A stretch of DNA of 11,262 nt from Ruminococcaceae bacterium UBA3451 (GCA_002378845.1 DFRY01000067.1:11851-23112), one strand, 5' to 3'; counted from the stretch's first letter, positions 1 to 6,399 are shown. The notes: generated from the sequence alone by a model not told the origin. Numbers and translations are program-made.

Positions 1-533
1 AAATCAAATGAATTGTCATTAAACCACGGAATGCCGATGAATACGTAACCGTACTTTTCCAGCGCGGTTTTAATATCATCCGCCCCCAGCAATTGAAAAT
101 AAGTCAATATTTTATGGTCGGCCGCAAGCTCTTTCAGCTTATCCAGCCCAACCTGTTGAAGTTTCTGTTCAATTTCTGGCACTTCCAGGTTATAGTCGAA
201 ATCAGTATTATTCACATCGCCGATTGACTGCGCAATTTTCAGTGCATCCCGCAGCTCCATTCCGGGCGAGGTTGCGTCCTCTTTGTTCCCGTAAAGAAAC
301 CCCACTGAAAACCGCTTATATAGTTGCGTTAGAGAAAACCGGATGTGCTCCATGGTATAGCTTAATGCGTGGGCTACACAGGAACCCACATCCCCTTGAT
401 CTTTAATAAATTGCGGCGCGCTAAGGTGAAAACTTTTCGCGTGCTCGATTGCAGTACGTGCTAATTTATAATCCCGCACGTCCACTTTTGAGGGAATCGC
501 ACCCAAAGTTCCGTTAAAATATCGATTATCCGT
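1..533 (-). CDS. C1 (papain-like) family peptidase, 3' end beyond window, non-ATG start
   Basis: An open frame of 177 complete codons runs off the left edge. Counting from the ACG codon at 533-531, residues 18-22 read DVRDY, a pre-catalytic motif of bacterial cytoplasmic C1 peptidases. Residues 45-56 read DQGDVGSCVAHA, the papain-type oxyanion Gln (Q46) and catalytic Cys (C52) block. The His and Asn of the catalytic triad would lie further downstream, outside the window. No signal peptide is visible, so a cytoplasmic enzyme is likely. Substrate is unknown. The start is odd. The Shine-Dalgarno AGGAGG (547-542) is followed by TTAATTACGGATAAT with no ATG, GTG or TTG at usable spacing. ACG lies 8 nt and ATT 5 nt after it, and an in-frame TGA closes the frame about 12 codons further upstream. 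An in-frame TTG at about 552-550 precedes the Shine-Dalgarno and has none of its own. Either a rare start codon is used or ATG has mutated to ACG. Family assignment is firm; expression is uncertain. Confidence 0.82.
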
Positions 534-541
534 AATTAACT

Positions 542-547
542 CCTCCT
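542..547 (-). promoter_or_regulatory. Shine-Dalgarno of the C1 peptidase gene
   Basis: The minus strand reads GCAGGAGGAGTTAATTACG. The perfect AGGAGG is 8 nt before ACG and 5 nt before ATT, and both codons are in the peptidase frame. The site shows where translation should begin and exposes the absence of a standard start codon there. Confidence 0.7.
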
Positions 548-563
548 GCAAAGTTACTGCAGC

Positions 564-622
564 GGCAAGTCAAACCAATATCATTCTCAGCCCCCAAATT
601 TTTCTTTGCTTTTAGACTTGCC
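564..622 (-). repeat. 8-bp inverted repeat in the peptidase leader region
   Basis: GGCAAGTC at 564-571 is the exact reverse complement of GACTTGCC at 615-622, with 43 nt between. On the minus strand the gene-proximal arm lies 16 nt upstream of the AGGAGG site. It could be an operator pair or the base of a leader stem-loop. Eight base pairs at this distance may also be chance. No convincing -10/-35 pair was found in this interval. Confidence 0.25.
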
Positions 623-687
623 CCCTTTTACAATATGCAGGCCGCCTTTTCTCTGTTTCCGACCGGCCGCTTACCTGCTTTGAAACC

Positions 688-718
688 AAAAAAGAGCCTG
701 CTGAAAAACAGCAGGCTC
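688..718 (-). terminator. Rho-independent terminator of the metallophosphoesterase gene
   Basis: On the minus strand a perfect 10-bp stem GAGCCTGCTG/CAGCAGGCTC (718-709 and 703-694) closes a 5-nt TTTTT loop. It is followed at once by a run of six T (693-688). It sits about 60 nt after the stop codon at 781 and before the peptidase gene, separating the two minus-strand units. Confidence 0.9.
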
Positions 719-780
719 AATGATGCTACAATTCCTCTTTTACAGATTGCTCCGCGGAGGTCAGTTAAAAAAACGGGTGT

Positions 781-1674
781 TCAAACTGTTTTGATTTTTC
801 TGGGCAGAGCAATAGGTTCCCGGTCAACGAAAACCGTTCTGTCCTCTTTCGTTTTTACGTCCCATTTTACCAGAGTAATTTCCGAATTCTGAATTTCAAT
901 GCAGGTAATGCAGTTGGGGTGAACACAGCTGCCGTCATTAAAATAAGGGTGTTCGTCTTCCGGTGGGCAAGTGGGCCGGTGCGTATGCCCCGCAATGACC
1001 ATTTGTTTGTTGACTGCTACCCACTCCAGAATCTTTCGTTCCACCTTCCTTTTTTTATCGTAATTCTTTGCCGCGCTGGTCGGGTCCTTATGGCCGAAAA
1101 ATTCCAATCGGCGCCAAACATACCTTGTTAAAAACCTTCCCACCCTCCAGAACAAATCATTCAGCAAGTCGCCCTGATGCCCGTGAATCAGCAATATTTT
1201 TGTGTGCGTTTCAATATGTTTCAATACCAACCCTTCGTGAACTTTTATATTTTCAAACAGGGGTTCTTCTTTGTCCGTATGGCTGTCGTAATATTTCTCC
1301 ATATTCTTTTTCACAAAAGAGGGGTACTTTTTCACAATATCATGATTGCCGTAAATCATGTAAAACCGGTTTTCCTTATAAAAGTCATGCAGCAGGTTAA
1401 AAATATCATTATAAATATTGGTGATGTCCTTAAAATGCTGATTCTTCCACAATTCGTCGCTGTCGCCAAGGTCAATGTACGTAAATCCATTTTGATAATA
1501 GTATTTGATCGCGCAGTAATACAAATTTTGATTATGGCTGAAATCATCCACCCAGCTGCCGTCCCCCTTGTGACAGTCGCTGATTAAAACGATTTTCGAT
1601 TCATCATCAAAAGGAATTTCCTGTGCGGTTTGAAATATTTTATTCAGGCGGTTAAACGTGGAGCGAGAAGACAT
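781..1674 (-). CDS. Calcineurin-like metallophosphoesterase
   Basis: This 297-residue protein carries the full set of calcineurin-like phosphoesterase blocks: SDCH (D33, H35), GDSDE (G70, D71), GNHD (109-112), HGHQ (164-167) and GHTH (229-232). These residues bind the two metal ions and the phosphate. The layout resembles the LpxH-like and bacterial diesterase branch of the superfamily. The substrate cannot be read from sequence, and a Gram-positive host makes the lipid A role of LpxH itself unlikely. There is no signal peptide or membrane segment, so it is probably cytoplasmic. The ATG at 1674 is supported by a GAGGAGGA Shine-Dalgarno just upstream (about 1687-1677). It is a single-gene unit with its own terminator and is transcribed divergently from the DUF4180 operon. 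No clear promoter of its own was found in 1675-1846. Confidence 0.93.
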   Translation of the reverse strand: MSSRSTFNRLNKIFQTAQEIPFDDESKIVLISDCHKGDGSWVDDFSHNQNLYYCAIKYYYQNGFTYIDLGDSDELWKNQHFKDITNIYNDIFNLLHDFYKENRFYMIYGNHDIVKKYPSFVKKNMEKYYDSHTDKEEPLFENIKVHEGLVLKHIETHTKILLIHGHQGDLLNDLFWRVGRFLTRYVWRRLEFFGHKDPTSAAKNYDKKRKVERKILEWVAVNKQMVIAGHTHRPTCPPEDEHPYFNDGSCVHPNCITCIEIQNSEITLVKWDVKTKEDRTVFVDREPIALPRKIKTV

Positions 1675-1790
1675 GTTCCTCCTCCTCTGCTGGATTAAAT
1701 TTGCGGTAATTCCGCTGAACTATTATTTTGTACGAAAGGCGCCGCCATATGCCCCTAAACGCTGTTTCCGCTCGGTTATTTTAGTTCCTG

Positions 1791-1819
1791 TCGACTTCTT
1801 CCCCTCAATATGGTAAAAT
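1791..1819 (+). promoter_or_regulatory. Sigma-A type promoter of the DUF4180-methyltransferase operon
   Basis: A -35 box TCGACT (1791-1796) and a -10 box TAAAAT (1814-1819) are separated by exactly 17 nt. Transcription would begin near 1826, about 20 nt before the ATG at 1847, leaving just room for the GAAAGGA ribosome binding site at about 1831-1837. Confidence 0.65.
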
Positions 1820-1846
1820 ATTTTAACACAGAAAGGAAATAAAACA

Positions 1847-2215
1847 ATGGAGATTAAAACAGTACAGAAAAACGGAAATACAGCGGCGCTGGTGCACAGT
1901 GACGAGCCGGTTATAACAGACGTTACGTCTGCCCTCGACTTTATGGCGACCGTAAAATACGAGGCCGGATGCGACCGGATTGCGCTGAATAAAGAAGCGA
2001 TTACCGAAGACTTTTTCAAACTGAGCACCTGCCTTGCGGGGGAGATCCTGCAAAAATTCATCAATTACTGCGTAAAGTTTGCTATTGTGGGTGATTTTTC
2101 GCACTATACCAGCAAACCGCTGAAAGATTTTATGTACGAGAGCAACCGCGGCAACGATATTTTTTTCGTTTCCACACAAGAAGAAGCGGCGGAAAAGCTG
2201 ACATCCGCGCGATAA
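1847..2215 (+). CDS. DUF4180 domain-containing protein
   Basis: This 122-residue protein matches the conserved DUF4180 pattern across nearly its whole length, including CDRIALNKEAITEDFF, LAGEILQKFINY, the FAIVGDFSHYTSK core and the YESNRG block near residue 100. Proteins of this family are small, soluble and of unknown biochemical function. They occur widely in Firmicutes and Actinobacteria. The start has a GAAAGGA ribosome binding site and the promoter at 1791-1819. It is the first gene of a plus-strand operon. The next gene begins 30 nt after its stop and encodes a membrane methyltransferase. Family assignment is by recognition of the motifs, not by search. Confidence 0.88.
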   Translation: MEIKTVQKNGNTAALVHSDEPVITDVTSALDFMATVKYEAGCDRIALNKEAITEDFFKLSTCLAGEILQKFINYCVKFAIVGDFSHYTSKPLKDFMYESNRGNDIFFVSTQEEAAEKLTSAR

Positions 2216-2245
2216 TTTAAAACTTTATATTTCAGGGGGCTTTTT

Positions 2246-2815
2246 ATGTACGGCACTGTTGTGTTCACGGCTACCGTCCTGTTTTTTGCCATGATTTTTA
2301 CACGCGTTATGCTGTTGAGGAAAAGCGGAATAAACGCAGTAATCTTCGCTGGTTCCGATTATGTTCTGCTTCCCTTTGCCATCCTGTTTCTTTACGAAAT
2401 CGTGGCGGAAACTTTTACGCTACCACTTCCTTTTGCTTCGGTTTTAAACCTGACTTTTTTTAGCAGTACAATCACAGCCACAATCGGTATTATCCTGTGT
2501 GCATTGGCACTGGTCGGCATTTTATTGTGCCTGATTTCATTCGGAAAGTCGTTTCGCATTGGAATTGACCGCGACACACCCGACAAGCTAGTGACCACCG
2601 GAATGTTTTCGGTAAGCCGGAATCCCATATATGTCTCGTTTCTTACCTTTTTCCTTGGGATTTTTTTGTCTTACCCCAATGCGATATTCACGTTTTTTCT
2701 GCTTGCGGCATTTGCTTCCATTCACCGGCAGATTTTACGGGAAGAGGATTTTTTGAAGAAGCATTACGGAAATGAGTACACAGAATACTGTAAAAAAGTC
2801 AGAAGATATTTATAA
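2246..2815 (+). CDS. Isoprenylcysteine carboxyl methyltransferase (ICMT)-like membrane methyltransferase
   Basis: This 189-residue integral membrane protein has hydrophobic segments at roughly 3-24, 38-56, 75-97 and 129-158. The C-terminal half carries the ICMT/phospholipid-methyltransferase signature: GKSFRIGID (100-108), SRNPIY (124-129), the paired Glu in REED (E166, E167), then YGNEYTEY (174-181). In the family this region binds S-adenosylmethionine and the two Glu act near the active site. Bacterial members have diverse or unknown acceptors (prenylated or lipid molecules), so the substrate is not called. The ATG at 2246 follows AGGGGG (2234-2239) by 6 nt. It lies between the DUF4180 gene and a soluble SAM methyltransferase, with gaps of 30 and 33 nt, consistent with one transcript. 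Confidence 0.88.
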   Translation: MYGTVVFTATVLFFAMIFTRVMLLRKSGINAVIFAGSDYVLLPFAILFLYEIVAETFTLPLPFASVLNLTFFSSTITATIGIILCALALVGILLCLISFGKSFRIGIDRDTPDKLVTTGMFSVSRNPIYVSFLTFFLGIFLSYPNAIFTFFLLAAFASIHRQILREEDFLKKHYGNEYTEYCKKVRRYL

Positions 2816-2848
2816 CGAATAATTGACCGGAGAAATGAGGTATTCATT

Positions 2849-3604
2849 TTGGACTCAAAGATAAAATTTACCGGAAAAGCGGCAATTTACTCAAAGTATC
2901 GCCCGGGCTACCCGGAAGAATATTTAGACTATTTCATTACGTACAACCGCCTGCCCGCTGACGCAACCATAGCCGACGTTGGTTCCGGCACAGGAATTTT
3001 CAGCCGTCATCTTCTGGAAAAGGGCTTTCGGGTCATCGCCGTTGAACCCAACGACGACATGCGCGGGCTAGCGAAAAAAAACTTAAAGGAATACCCCGGT
3101 TTCACTTCCCAAAAAGGTTCCGCAGAAAACACCGAACTCCCTGCACAAAGCGTGGATTTGGTAACAGCCGCCCAAGCTTTTCACTGGTTCGACCCCCTGA
3201 AATTCAAAGCGGAATGCAGCCGTATTTTAAAACCGGACGCAAATGTGGCACTGGTATGGAACAGCAGGGACACCTCCAGTGAACTGATTCAGGAAAACGC
3301 GGAACTGTGTAAAAAGTTCTGCCCTCAGTTTGAAGGCTACAGCAACGGGATTGAAGAAACTCCGGACGTTTACCGCCTGTTTTTTCGAAATGGGGAATAC
3401 GATGAAAAGGAATTCCCGCACAACCTGAAAATGACATTGGAAGGCTTTATCGGGCGCAATCTGTCCGCCTCATACGCCCCGAGAGAAACCGAACCGGGCT
3501 ACCAAGAATTCGTAGAAGGACTGACGGAGCTTTTCGTAAAATACAGTAAAAGCGATGAAATACTGGTACTGAATATTACCCGCAGCTACATAGGCCGGGT
3601 GTGA
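2849..3604 (+). CDS. Class I SAM-dependent methyltransferase (TTG start)
   Basis: This is a 251-residue Rossmann-fold methyltransferase. Motif I is DVGSGTG (43-49), the acidic residue of motif II is in AVEPN (64-68), and AAQAFHWFD (107-115) marks the Methyltransf_11 branch that includes trans-aconitate methyltransferase-like enzymes. Residues 14-22 (YSKYRPGYP) form the usual N-terminal substrate-cap segment. The acceptor is unknown. The start is TTG at 2849, placed 8 nt after GAGG (2837-2840). The ATG at 2835 is out of frame, so TTG is the best choice. The C-terminus (TRSYIGRV) looks complete for the family. It is the last gene of the operon and stops 15 nt before a strong terminator. Confidence 0.9.
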   Translation: MDSKIKFTGKAAIYSKYRPGYPEEYLDYFITYNRLPADATIADVGSGTGIFSRHLLEKGFRVIAVEPNDDMRGLAKKNLKEYPGFTSQKGSAENTELPAQSVDLVTAAQAFHWFDPLKFKAECSRILKPDANVALVWNSRDTSSELIQENAELCKKFCPQFEGYSNGIEETPDVYRLFFRNGEYDEKEFPHNLKMTLEGFIGRNLSASYAPRETEPGYQEFVEGLTELFVKYSKSDEILVLNITRSYIGRV

Positions 3605-3614
3605 TTTCCGCAAT

Positions 3615-3649
3615 AAAAACGCCGTGCAATTACAGCACGGCGCTTTTTT
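3615..3649. terminator. Bidirectional rho-independent terminator between convergent operons
   Basis: A perfect 8-bp stem CGCCGTGC (3620-3627)/GCACGGCG (3635-3642) closes a 7-nt loop. On the plus strand it is followed by CTTTTTT (3643-3649), ending the methyltransferase operon. On the minus strand the five A at 3615-3619 read as TTTTT, ending the operon whose last gene stops at 3662. Confidence 0.92.
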
Positions 3650-3661
3650 ATTCGAACAAAG

Positions 3662-3814
3662 TTATACCAGTGGGACTCTTTCCTTCGTATGCTTCGCCTT
3701 TCCCTGCAATTCCGGTACCGGCTCCACATTATTTTTTGGAATATGCGTTTTATGGTTGCTTTCCGTTCCGTGCGGTTCCTTCGGGTCGGGCCGCCTCATG
3801 CCGGCTTTTGCCAT
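3662..3814 (-). CDS. Small proline-rich hydrophilic protein, 50 aa
   Basis: The ATG (3814-3812) follows a perfect AGGAGG (3827-3822) by 7 nt. The frame runs 50 codons to TAA at 3662, ending 20 nt before the bidirectional terminator. The product begins MAKAGMRRPDPKEPHG and contains PVPELQGKAKHTKE near its end. It has seven Pro, ten Lys/Arg and four His, and no Cys, Phe, Tyr or Trp, so it is probably unfolded and cytoplasmic. The upstream 44-residue gene stops 14 nt before this ATG, so the two are surely co-transcribed. I do not recognise a named family. The composition recalls small spore or nucleic-acid-associated proteins of Firmicutes, but that is composition only. Larger plus-strand open frames over this stretch lack ribosome binding sites and are rejected. 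Confidence 0.75.
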   Translation of the reverse strand: MAKAGMRRPDPKEPHGTESNHKTHIPKNNVEPVPELQGKAKHTKERVPLV

Positions 3815-3828
3815 ATGACTTCCTCCTG

Positions 3829-3963
3829 TCAGACATCGTTATTTTTTACAGACTGTTTTTTGGCATTTTTATTCTGATTTTGATTTTCCCTTGTAATCGG
3901 TGTTTGACCGTTTGCTTTTCGCATTCTGTCCTGCTTGTTGTCGGATTGACTGTCTTTCGGCAT
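3829..3963 (-). CDS. Small Asn/Gln/Lys-rich hydrophilic protein, 44 aa
   Basis: The ATG (3963-3961) follows a perfect AGGAGG (3976-3971) by 7 nt and the frame runs 44 codons to TGA at 3829. The product begins MPKDSQSDNKQDRMRK. It has eight Asn, six Gln and seven Lys, and no aromatic residue or Cys, so it is likely disordered. Its ribosome binding site overlaps the TAG stop (3977-3975) of the upstream HMA-like gene in ATGTAGGAGGGAATACGATG, which shows operon organisation and probable translational coupling. The amino acid make-up is like that of minor small acid-soluble spore proteins, but no family is recognised. It is too short to have been picked up by common gene-length cut-offs. Confidence 0.72.
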   Translation of the reverse strand: MPKDSQSDNKQDRMRKANGQTPITRENQNQNKNAKKQSVKNNDV

Positions 3964-3974
3964 CGTATTCCCTC

Positions 3975-4214
3975 CTACATTATATGATTTTCAAAATGTT
4001 CCCCGGTCACCGTAAAACCGAGACTGTCTACTTTTCTGCGGATCTGATCCTGACTGGTTCCCGTGGTATCAAAATCCACTGCTACCCGGTTTTCTATTTT
4101 ATTTACGCTGACAGAAATTACGCCGGGGAGCGTGTCGAGCTGCTGCTTCAGTTTTGCCACGTCACGTTTCCCGCTGACATCCTCCAGGTCAAAATACATG
4201 CTTGCTTTAGACAT
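3975..4214 (-). CDS. Heavy-metal-associated (HMA/ferredoxin-like) fold protein lacking CxxC
   Basis: This 79-residue protein follows the beta-alpha-beta-beta-alpha-beta pattern of HMA domains. A first strand (YFDLEDV) is followed by a helix (KLKQQLDTLPGV), the diagnostic LPGVISVSVN turn and strand (28-37), a third strand (RVAVDFD), a second helix (QDQIRRKVDSLGF) and a final strand. Where CopZ/MerP-type domains carry GMxCxxC before the first helix, this protein has DVSGKRDV and no Cys at all. It therefore cannot bind metal in the classical way. It may act as a structural or protein-interaction domain. The start follows AGAGGTGA, which is buried in the hairpin at 4219-4249. Its stop overlaps the next gene's ribosome binding site. 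It lies 41 nt after the YyaL-like gene. Confidence 0.82.
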   Translation of the reverse strand: MSKASMYFDLEDVSGKRDVAKLKQQLDTLPGVISVSVNKIENRVAVDFDTTGTSQDQIRRKVDSLGFTVTGEHFENHIM

Positions 4215-4218
4215 AGAA

Positions 4219-4249
4219 TCACCTCTGCGCTTATTATGCGCAGAGGTGA
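4219..4249 (-). promoter_or_regulatory. Perfect 12-bp hairpin enclosing the Shine-Dalgarno of the HMA-like gene
   Basis: TCACCTCTGCGC (4219-4230) pairs perfectly with GCGCAGAGGTGA (4238-4249) around a 7-nt loop. On the minus-strand mRNA the 3' arm contains AGAGGTGA, the only ribosome binding site for the ATG at 4214, so the folded form would block it. The hairpin begins 6 nt after the stop codon of the upstream YyaL-like gene (4256-4258). A ribosome finishing that gene would open it, coupling the two. No T-run follows it, so it is not a standard terminator. An RNA-processing or mRNA-stability role is an alternative. Confidence 0.7.
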
Positions 4250-4255
4250 CTGTTA

Positions 4256-6289
4256 TTATGACAGCATGCTCGCAAGCTCGGTCAGGTCATTGACCGGGGC
4301 GAAACATGCGTTATTCTGACAAATATAATACGTGCTTTCTCCGTTTTTCATGCCGTAATCCTTTGTAAACGGAGCCAGCGAATGAATTTTATCCGCGTTT
4401 TGTTCGTCTATGACCAACACGGAAAGATTCGGCAGGAATTTTTTCCAAAGCAACTGTTTTAGCTCTTCCAAATCGCTGTTGTCCTTTATGACGGCAACCA
4501 GTTCCCTGCCCGGATACAGCGCAAGCATCTGCGCGATTAATGAAAAGCTGAATCCAGCGGGGTAAGTTTGCATTGCGCCTGCCAAAAACTGCAGCTGCTG
4601 CGCGGCGGTTTCCTCCAGTTCCGGGCTGCCGGTCAGCCTTGCAAGCTGCATCAGGTTATAGCCGACAACCGAATTACCGGAAGGAATTGCACCGTCATAC
4701 GTTTCTTTCGGGCGGTATATCAAATGTTCCGCATCTTTTGCGGTCAGAAAAAAGCCGCCGTCTTTTTCATCCAAAAAATCTGAAAGAAGCTTCCGCTGAA
4801 AAAACAACGCCTGCTCCAAGTAATCCGCGTGAAAATTGGATTCGTACAGCTCCAGCAGCGCCCAAACCGTGAAAGCGTAATCGTCGATATGCCCGGTGCC
4901 GGTCGCATCCCCCGCGCGAAAACGGACATGCAGCTTCCCACTGTCCTCATAAAGATGATTTCTCAAAAAGTCCATGGCTTTTTCCGCAATATCCAGATAC
5001 TTTTTATCCTTCAAAACACGGTAAGCCTTTGCAAAAGCCACAATCATCAACGCATTCCACGCAGTAAGAATTTTATCGTCCCGGTGCAGCTTTGTCCGGG
5101 TAAGGCGGTAATCGTACACCTTCGGAATCAACGCTTCCACACGCTTGTCCGGAGGATCGATTTGTTTGGCATGAATTAAATTCGGAATACTCTTTTTTTC
5201 AAAATTTCCTTTTTCCGTAATCTGAAAAGTATGGTCAAAATAACGCCCGTCTTCCTCCCCAAGCAGCTCGGCAACCTCCTGCGGAGTATAAACGTAATAC
5301 TTGCCTTCCACACCGTCACTGTCGGCGTCCTGCGCGGAATAAAACCCGCCGTCGCTGTCCGTCATTTCCCGCTGAATATATTTTAATATTTTTGTCGCGA
5401 CCGTTCCGTACAACTCCGTTCCGGTCAGCTGATACGCTTCCAAATATGTGATAGTCAAAAGGGCATTATCATAAAGCATTTTTTCAAAATGCGGAACCAG
5501 CCACTTTTCGTCTGTAGAGTAGCGGGAAAAACCGAACCCGATATGGTCAAACATGCCGCCGCGGTACATTTGCTGCAGTGTTTTTTCCACCATGGCAAGC
5601 GCATCGGTATTTTCTTCCGCTGCGGAATAGCGCAGCAGAAACATCAGGTTGTGCGGACTGGGGAACTTCGGTTTGGAACCGAACCCACCGTATTCACGGT
5701 CAAAGCTTTGCGAAAAGATAGCATAGGCCGCAGAAAGATCTTCCCGTTTCGGCTGGGTATTGCCGCCGGCGCCCGTTTCCTGATGAATGGCCTGTGTGAT
5801 TTGCTCGCCGGATTTTAATATTTTTTCGCGGTCTGTTTTCCACTGCTCCTGCGCGGCATTTAAAAGCTCCAGAAGTCCGGGCATGGAATACCGGCGTTGC
5901 TTGGGCAGATAAGTGCCCGCGTAAAAAGGCTTTTGATCTGGTGTCATCAGGATGGTAAGCGGCCATCCGCCGCTGCCGGTCAGCGCCTGGCAGACCGCCA
6001 TGTAAACTGCGTCCACGTCCGGGCGTTCTTCCTTATCCACCTTAATCGCTACAAAATCGCGGTTTAAGGTGGCGGCAACTTCTTCGTCCTCAAAGCTTTC
6101 ATGAGCCATAACGTGGCACCAATGGCAGGTCGAATAACCGATACTTAAAAAAATCGGTTTGTCTTCCCGTTTTGCTTTTTCAAAGGCTTCCGTTCCCCAC
6201 GGAAACCAGTTCACCGGATTGTACGCGTGCTGAAGAAGGTACGGGGATTTTTCATGGATCAATTGGTTGGGTATACTATTCTTATTCAT
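4256..6289 (-). CDS. yyaL: YyaL-like thioredoxin-domain protein (DUF255/SSP411 family)
   Basis: This 677-residue protein has the family's two-part build. Residues 1 to about 165 form a thioredoxin-like domain (Thioredox_DsbH/DUF255). It starts with SPYLLQHAYNPVNWFPW, has a redox-type STCHWCHVM motif (C55, C58), and continues with DKEERPDVD and GGWPLTILMTPD. The rest is an (alpha/alpha)6-barrel-like region akin to N-acylglucosamine 2-epimerases, with KPKFPSPHNLMFLLRY, HFEKMLYDNALL, and GGFYSAQDADSDG. Orthologues occur from bacteria to mammals (SSP411/SPATA20) and their biochemical role is not settled. No signal peptide is visible. The ATG at 6289 follows AAGGGGTGAT. It is the first gene of a four-gene minus-strand operon with a promoter at 6371-6399. 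The base composition is much richer in GC than the regulator genes upstream of it. Confidence 0.93.
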   Translation of the reverse strand: MNKNSIPNQLIHEKSPYLLQHAYNPVNWFPWGTEAFEKAKREDKPIFLSIGYSTCHWCHVMAHESFEDEEVAATLNRDFVAIKVDKEERPDVDAVYMAVCQALTGSGGWPLTILMTPDQKPFYAGTYLPKQRRYSMPGLLELLNAAQEQWKTDREKILKSGEQITQAIHQETGAGGNTQPKREDLSAAYAIFSQSFDREYGGFGSKPKFPSPHNLMFLLRYSAAEENTDALAMVEKTLQQMYRGGMFDHIGFGFSRYSTDEKWLVPHFEKMLYDNALLTITYLEAYQLTGTELYGTVATKILKYIQREMTDSDGGFYSAQDADSDGVEGKYYVYTPQEVAELLGEEDGRYFDHTFQITEKGNFEKKSIPNLIHAKQIDPPDKRVEALIPKVYDYRLTRTKLHRDDKILTAWNALMIVAFAKAYRVLKDKKYLDIAEKAMDFLRNHLYEDSGKLHVRFRAGDATGTGHIDDYAFTVWALLELYESNFHADYLEQALFFQRKLLSDFLDEKDGGFFLTAKDAEHLIYRPKETYDGAIPSGNSVVGYNLMQLARLTGSPELEETAAQQLQFLAGAMQTYPAGFSFSLIAQMLALYPGRELVAVIKDNSDLEELKQLLWKKFLPNLSVLVIDEQNADKIHSLAPFTKDYGMKNGESTYYICQNNACFAPVNDLTELASMLS

Positions 6290-6360
6290 GGCATCACCCC
6301 TTGTTATTAAACTTTAATATCGATGATAATATTCTTTTCAGTTTGAGTCCATTTGATGCC
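6290..6360 (-). repeat. 7-bp inverted repeat spanning the leader of the YyaL-like gene
   Basis: GGCATCA (6290-6296) and TGATGCC (6354-6360) are perfect reverse complements 57 nt apart. On the minus-strand transcript the first arm would lie within a few bases of the predicted 5' end, and the second overlaps the Shine-Dalgarno region GGGGTGATGCC next to the ATG. Pairing would partly hide the ribosome binding site. Seven pairs over this distance is weak evidence. Confidence 0.25.
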
Positions 6361-6370
6361 TTCAATAATA

Positions 6371-6399
6371 ATTATATATAGTTTTTTGCAGTAAGACAA
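6371..6399 (-). promoter_or_regulatory. Sigma-A type promoter of the yyaL-like operon
   Basis: On the minus strand a -35 box TTGTCT (6399-6394) and a perfect -10 box TATAAT (6376-6371) are 17 nt apart. Transcription would start near 6364 and give a leader of about 75 nt. The rest of the gap between the response regulator stop (6563) and the YyaL-like start shows no gene and no clear terminator, so some read-through from the two-component genes is possible. Confidence 0.75.

Noticed and set aside
578..595. Weak resemblance to a Fur-type box upstream of the peptidase gene
   Set aside because: Only about half of the consensus positions fit and the dyad symmetry is missing.
1177..1587. Plus-strand open frame of 136 codons
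   Set aside because: It lies wholly antisense to the metallophosphoesterase, whose five metal-binding motifs are intact, and it has no ribosome binding site or recognisable domain.
1723..2179. Two overlapping minus-strand open frames
   Set aside because: They are antisense to the DUF4180 gene and its promoter and lack ribosome binding sites.
4219..4249. Reading the hairpin as a rho-independent terminator of the YyaL-like gene
   Set aside because: No T-run follows it on either strand, and the downstream genes have no separate promoter that I can see.
3601..4319. Two long plus-strand frames of 128 and 139 codons
   Set aside because: They cover the terminator and the antisense of the HMA-like and small genes, which have strong ribosome binding sites. 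Their products look like unrelated mixed hydrophobic sequence.
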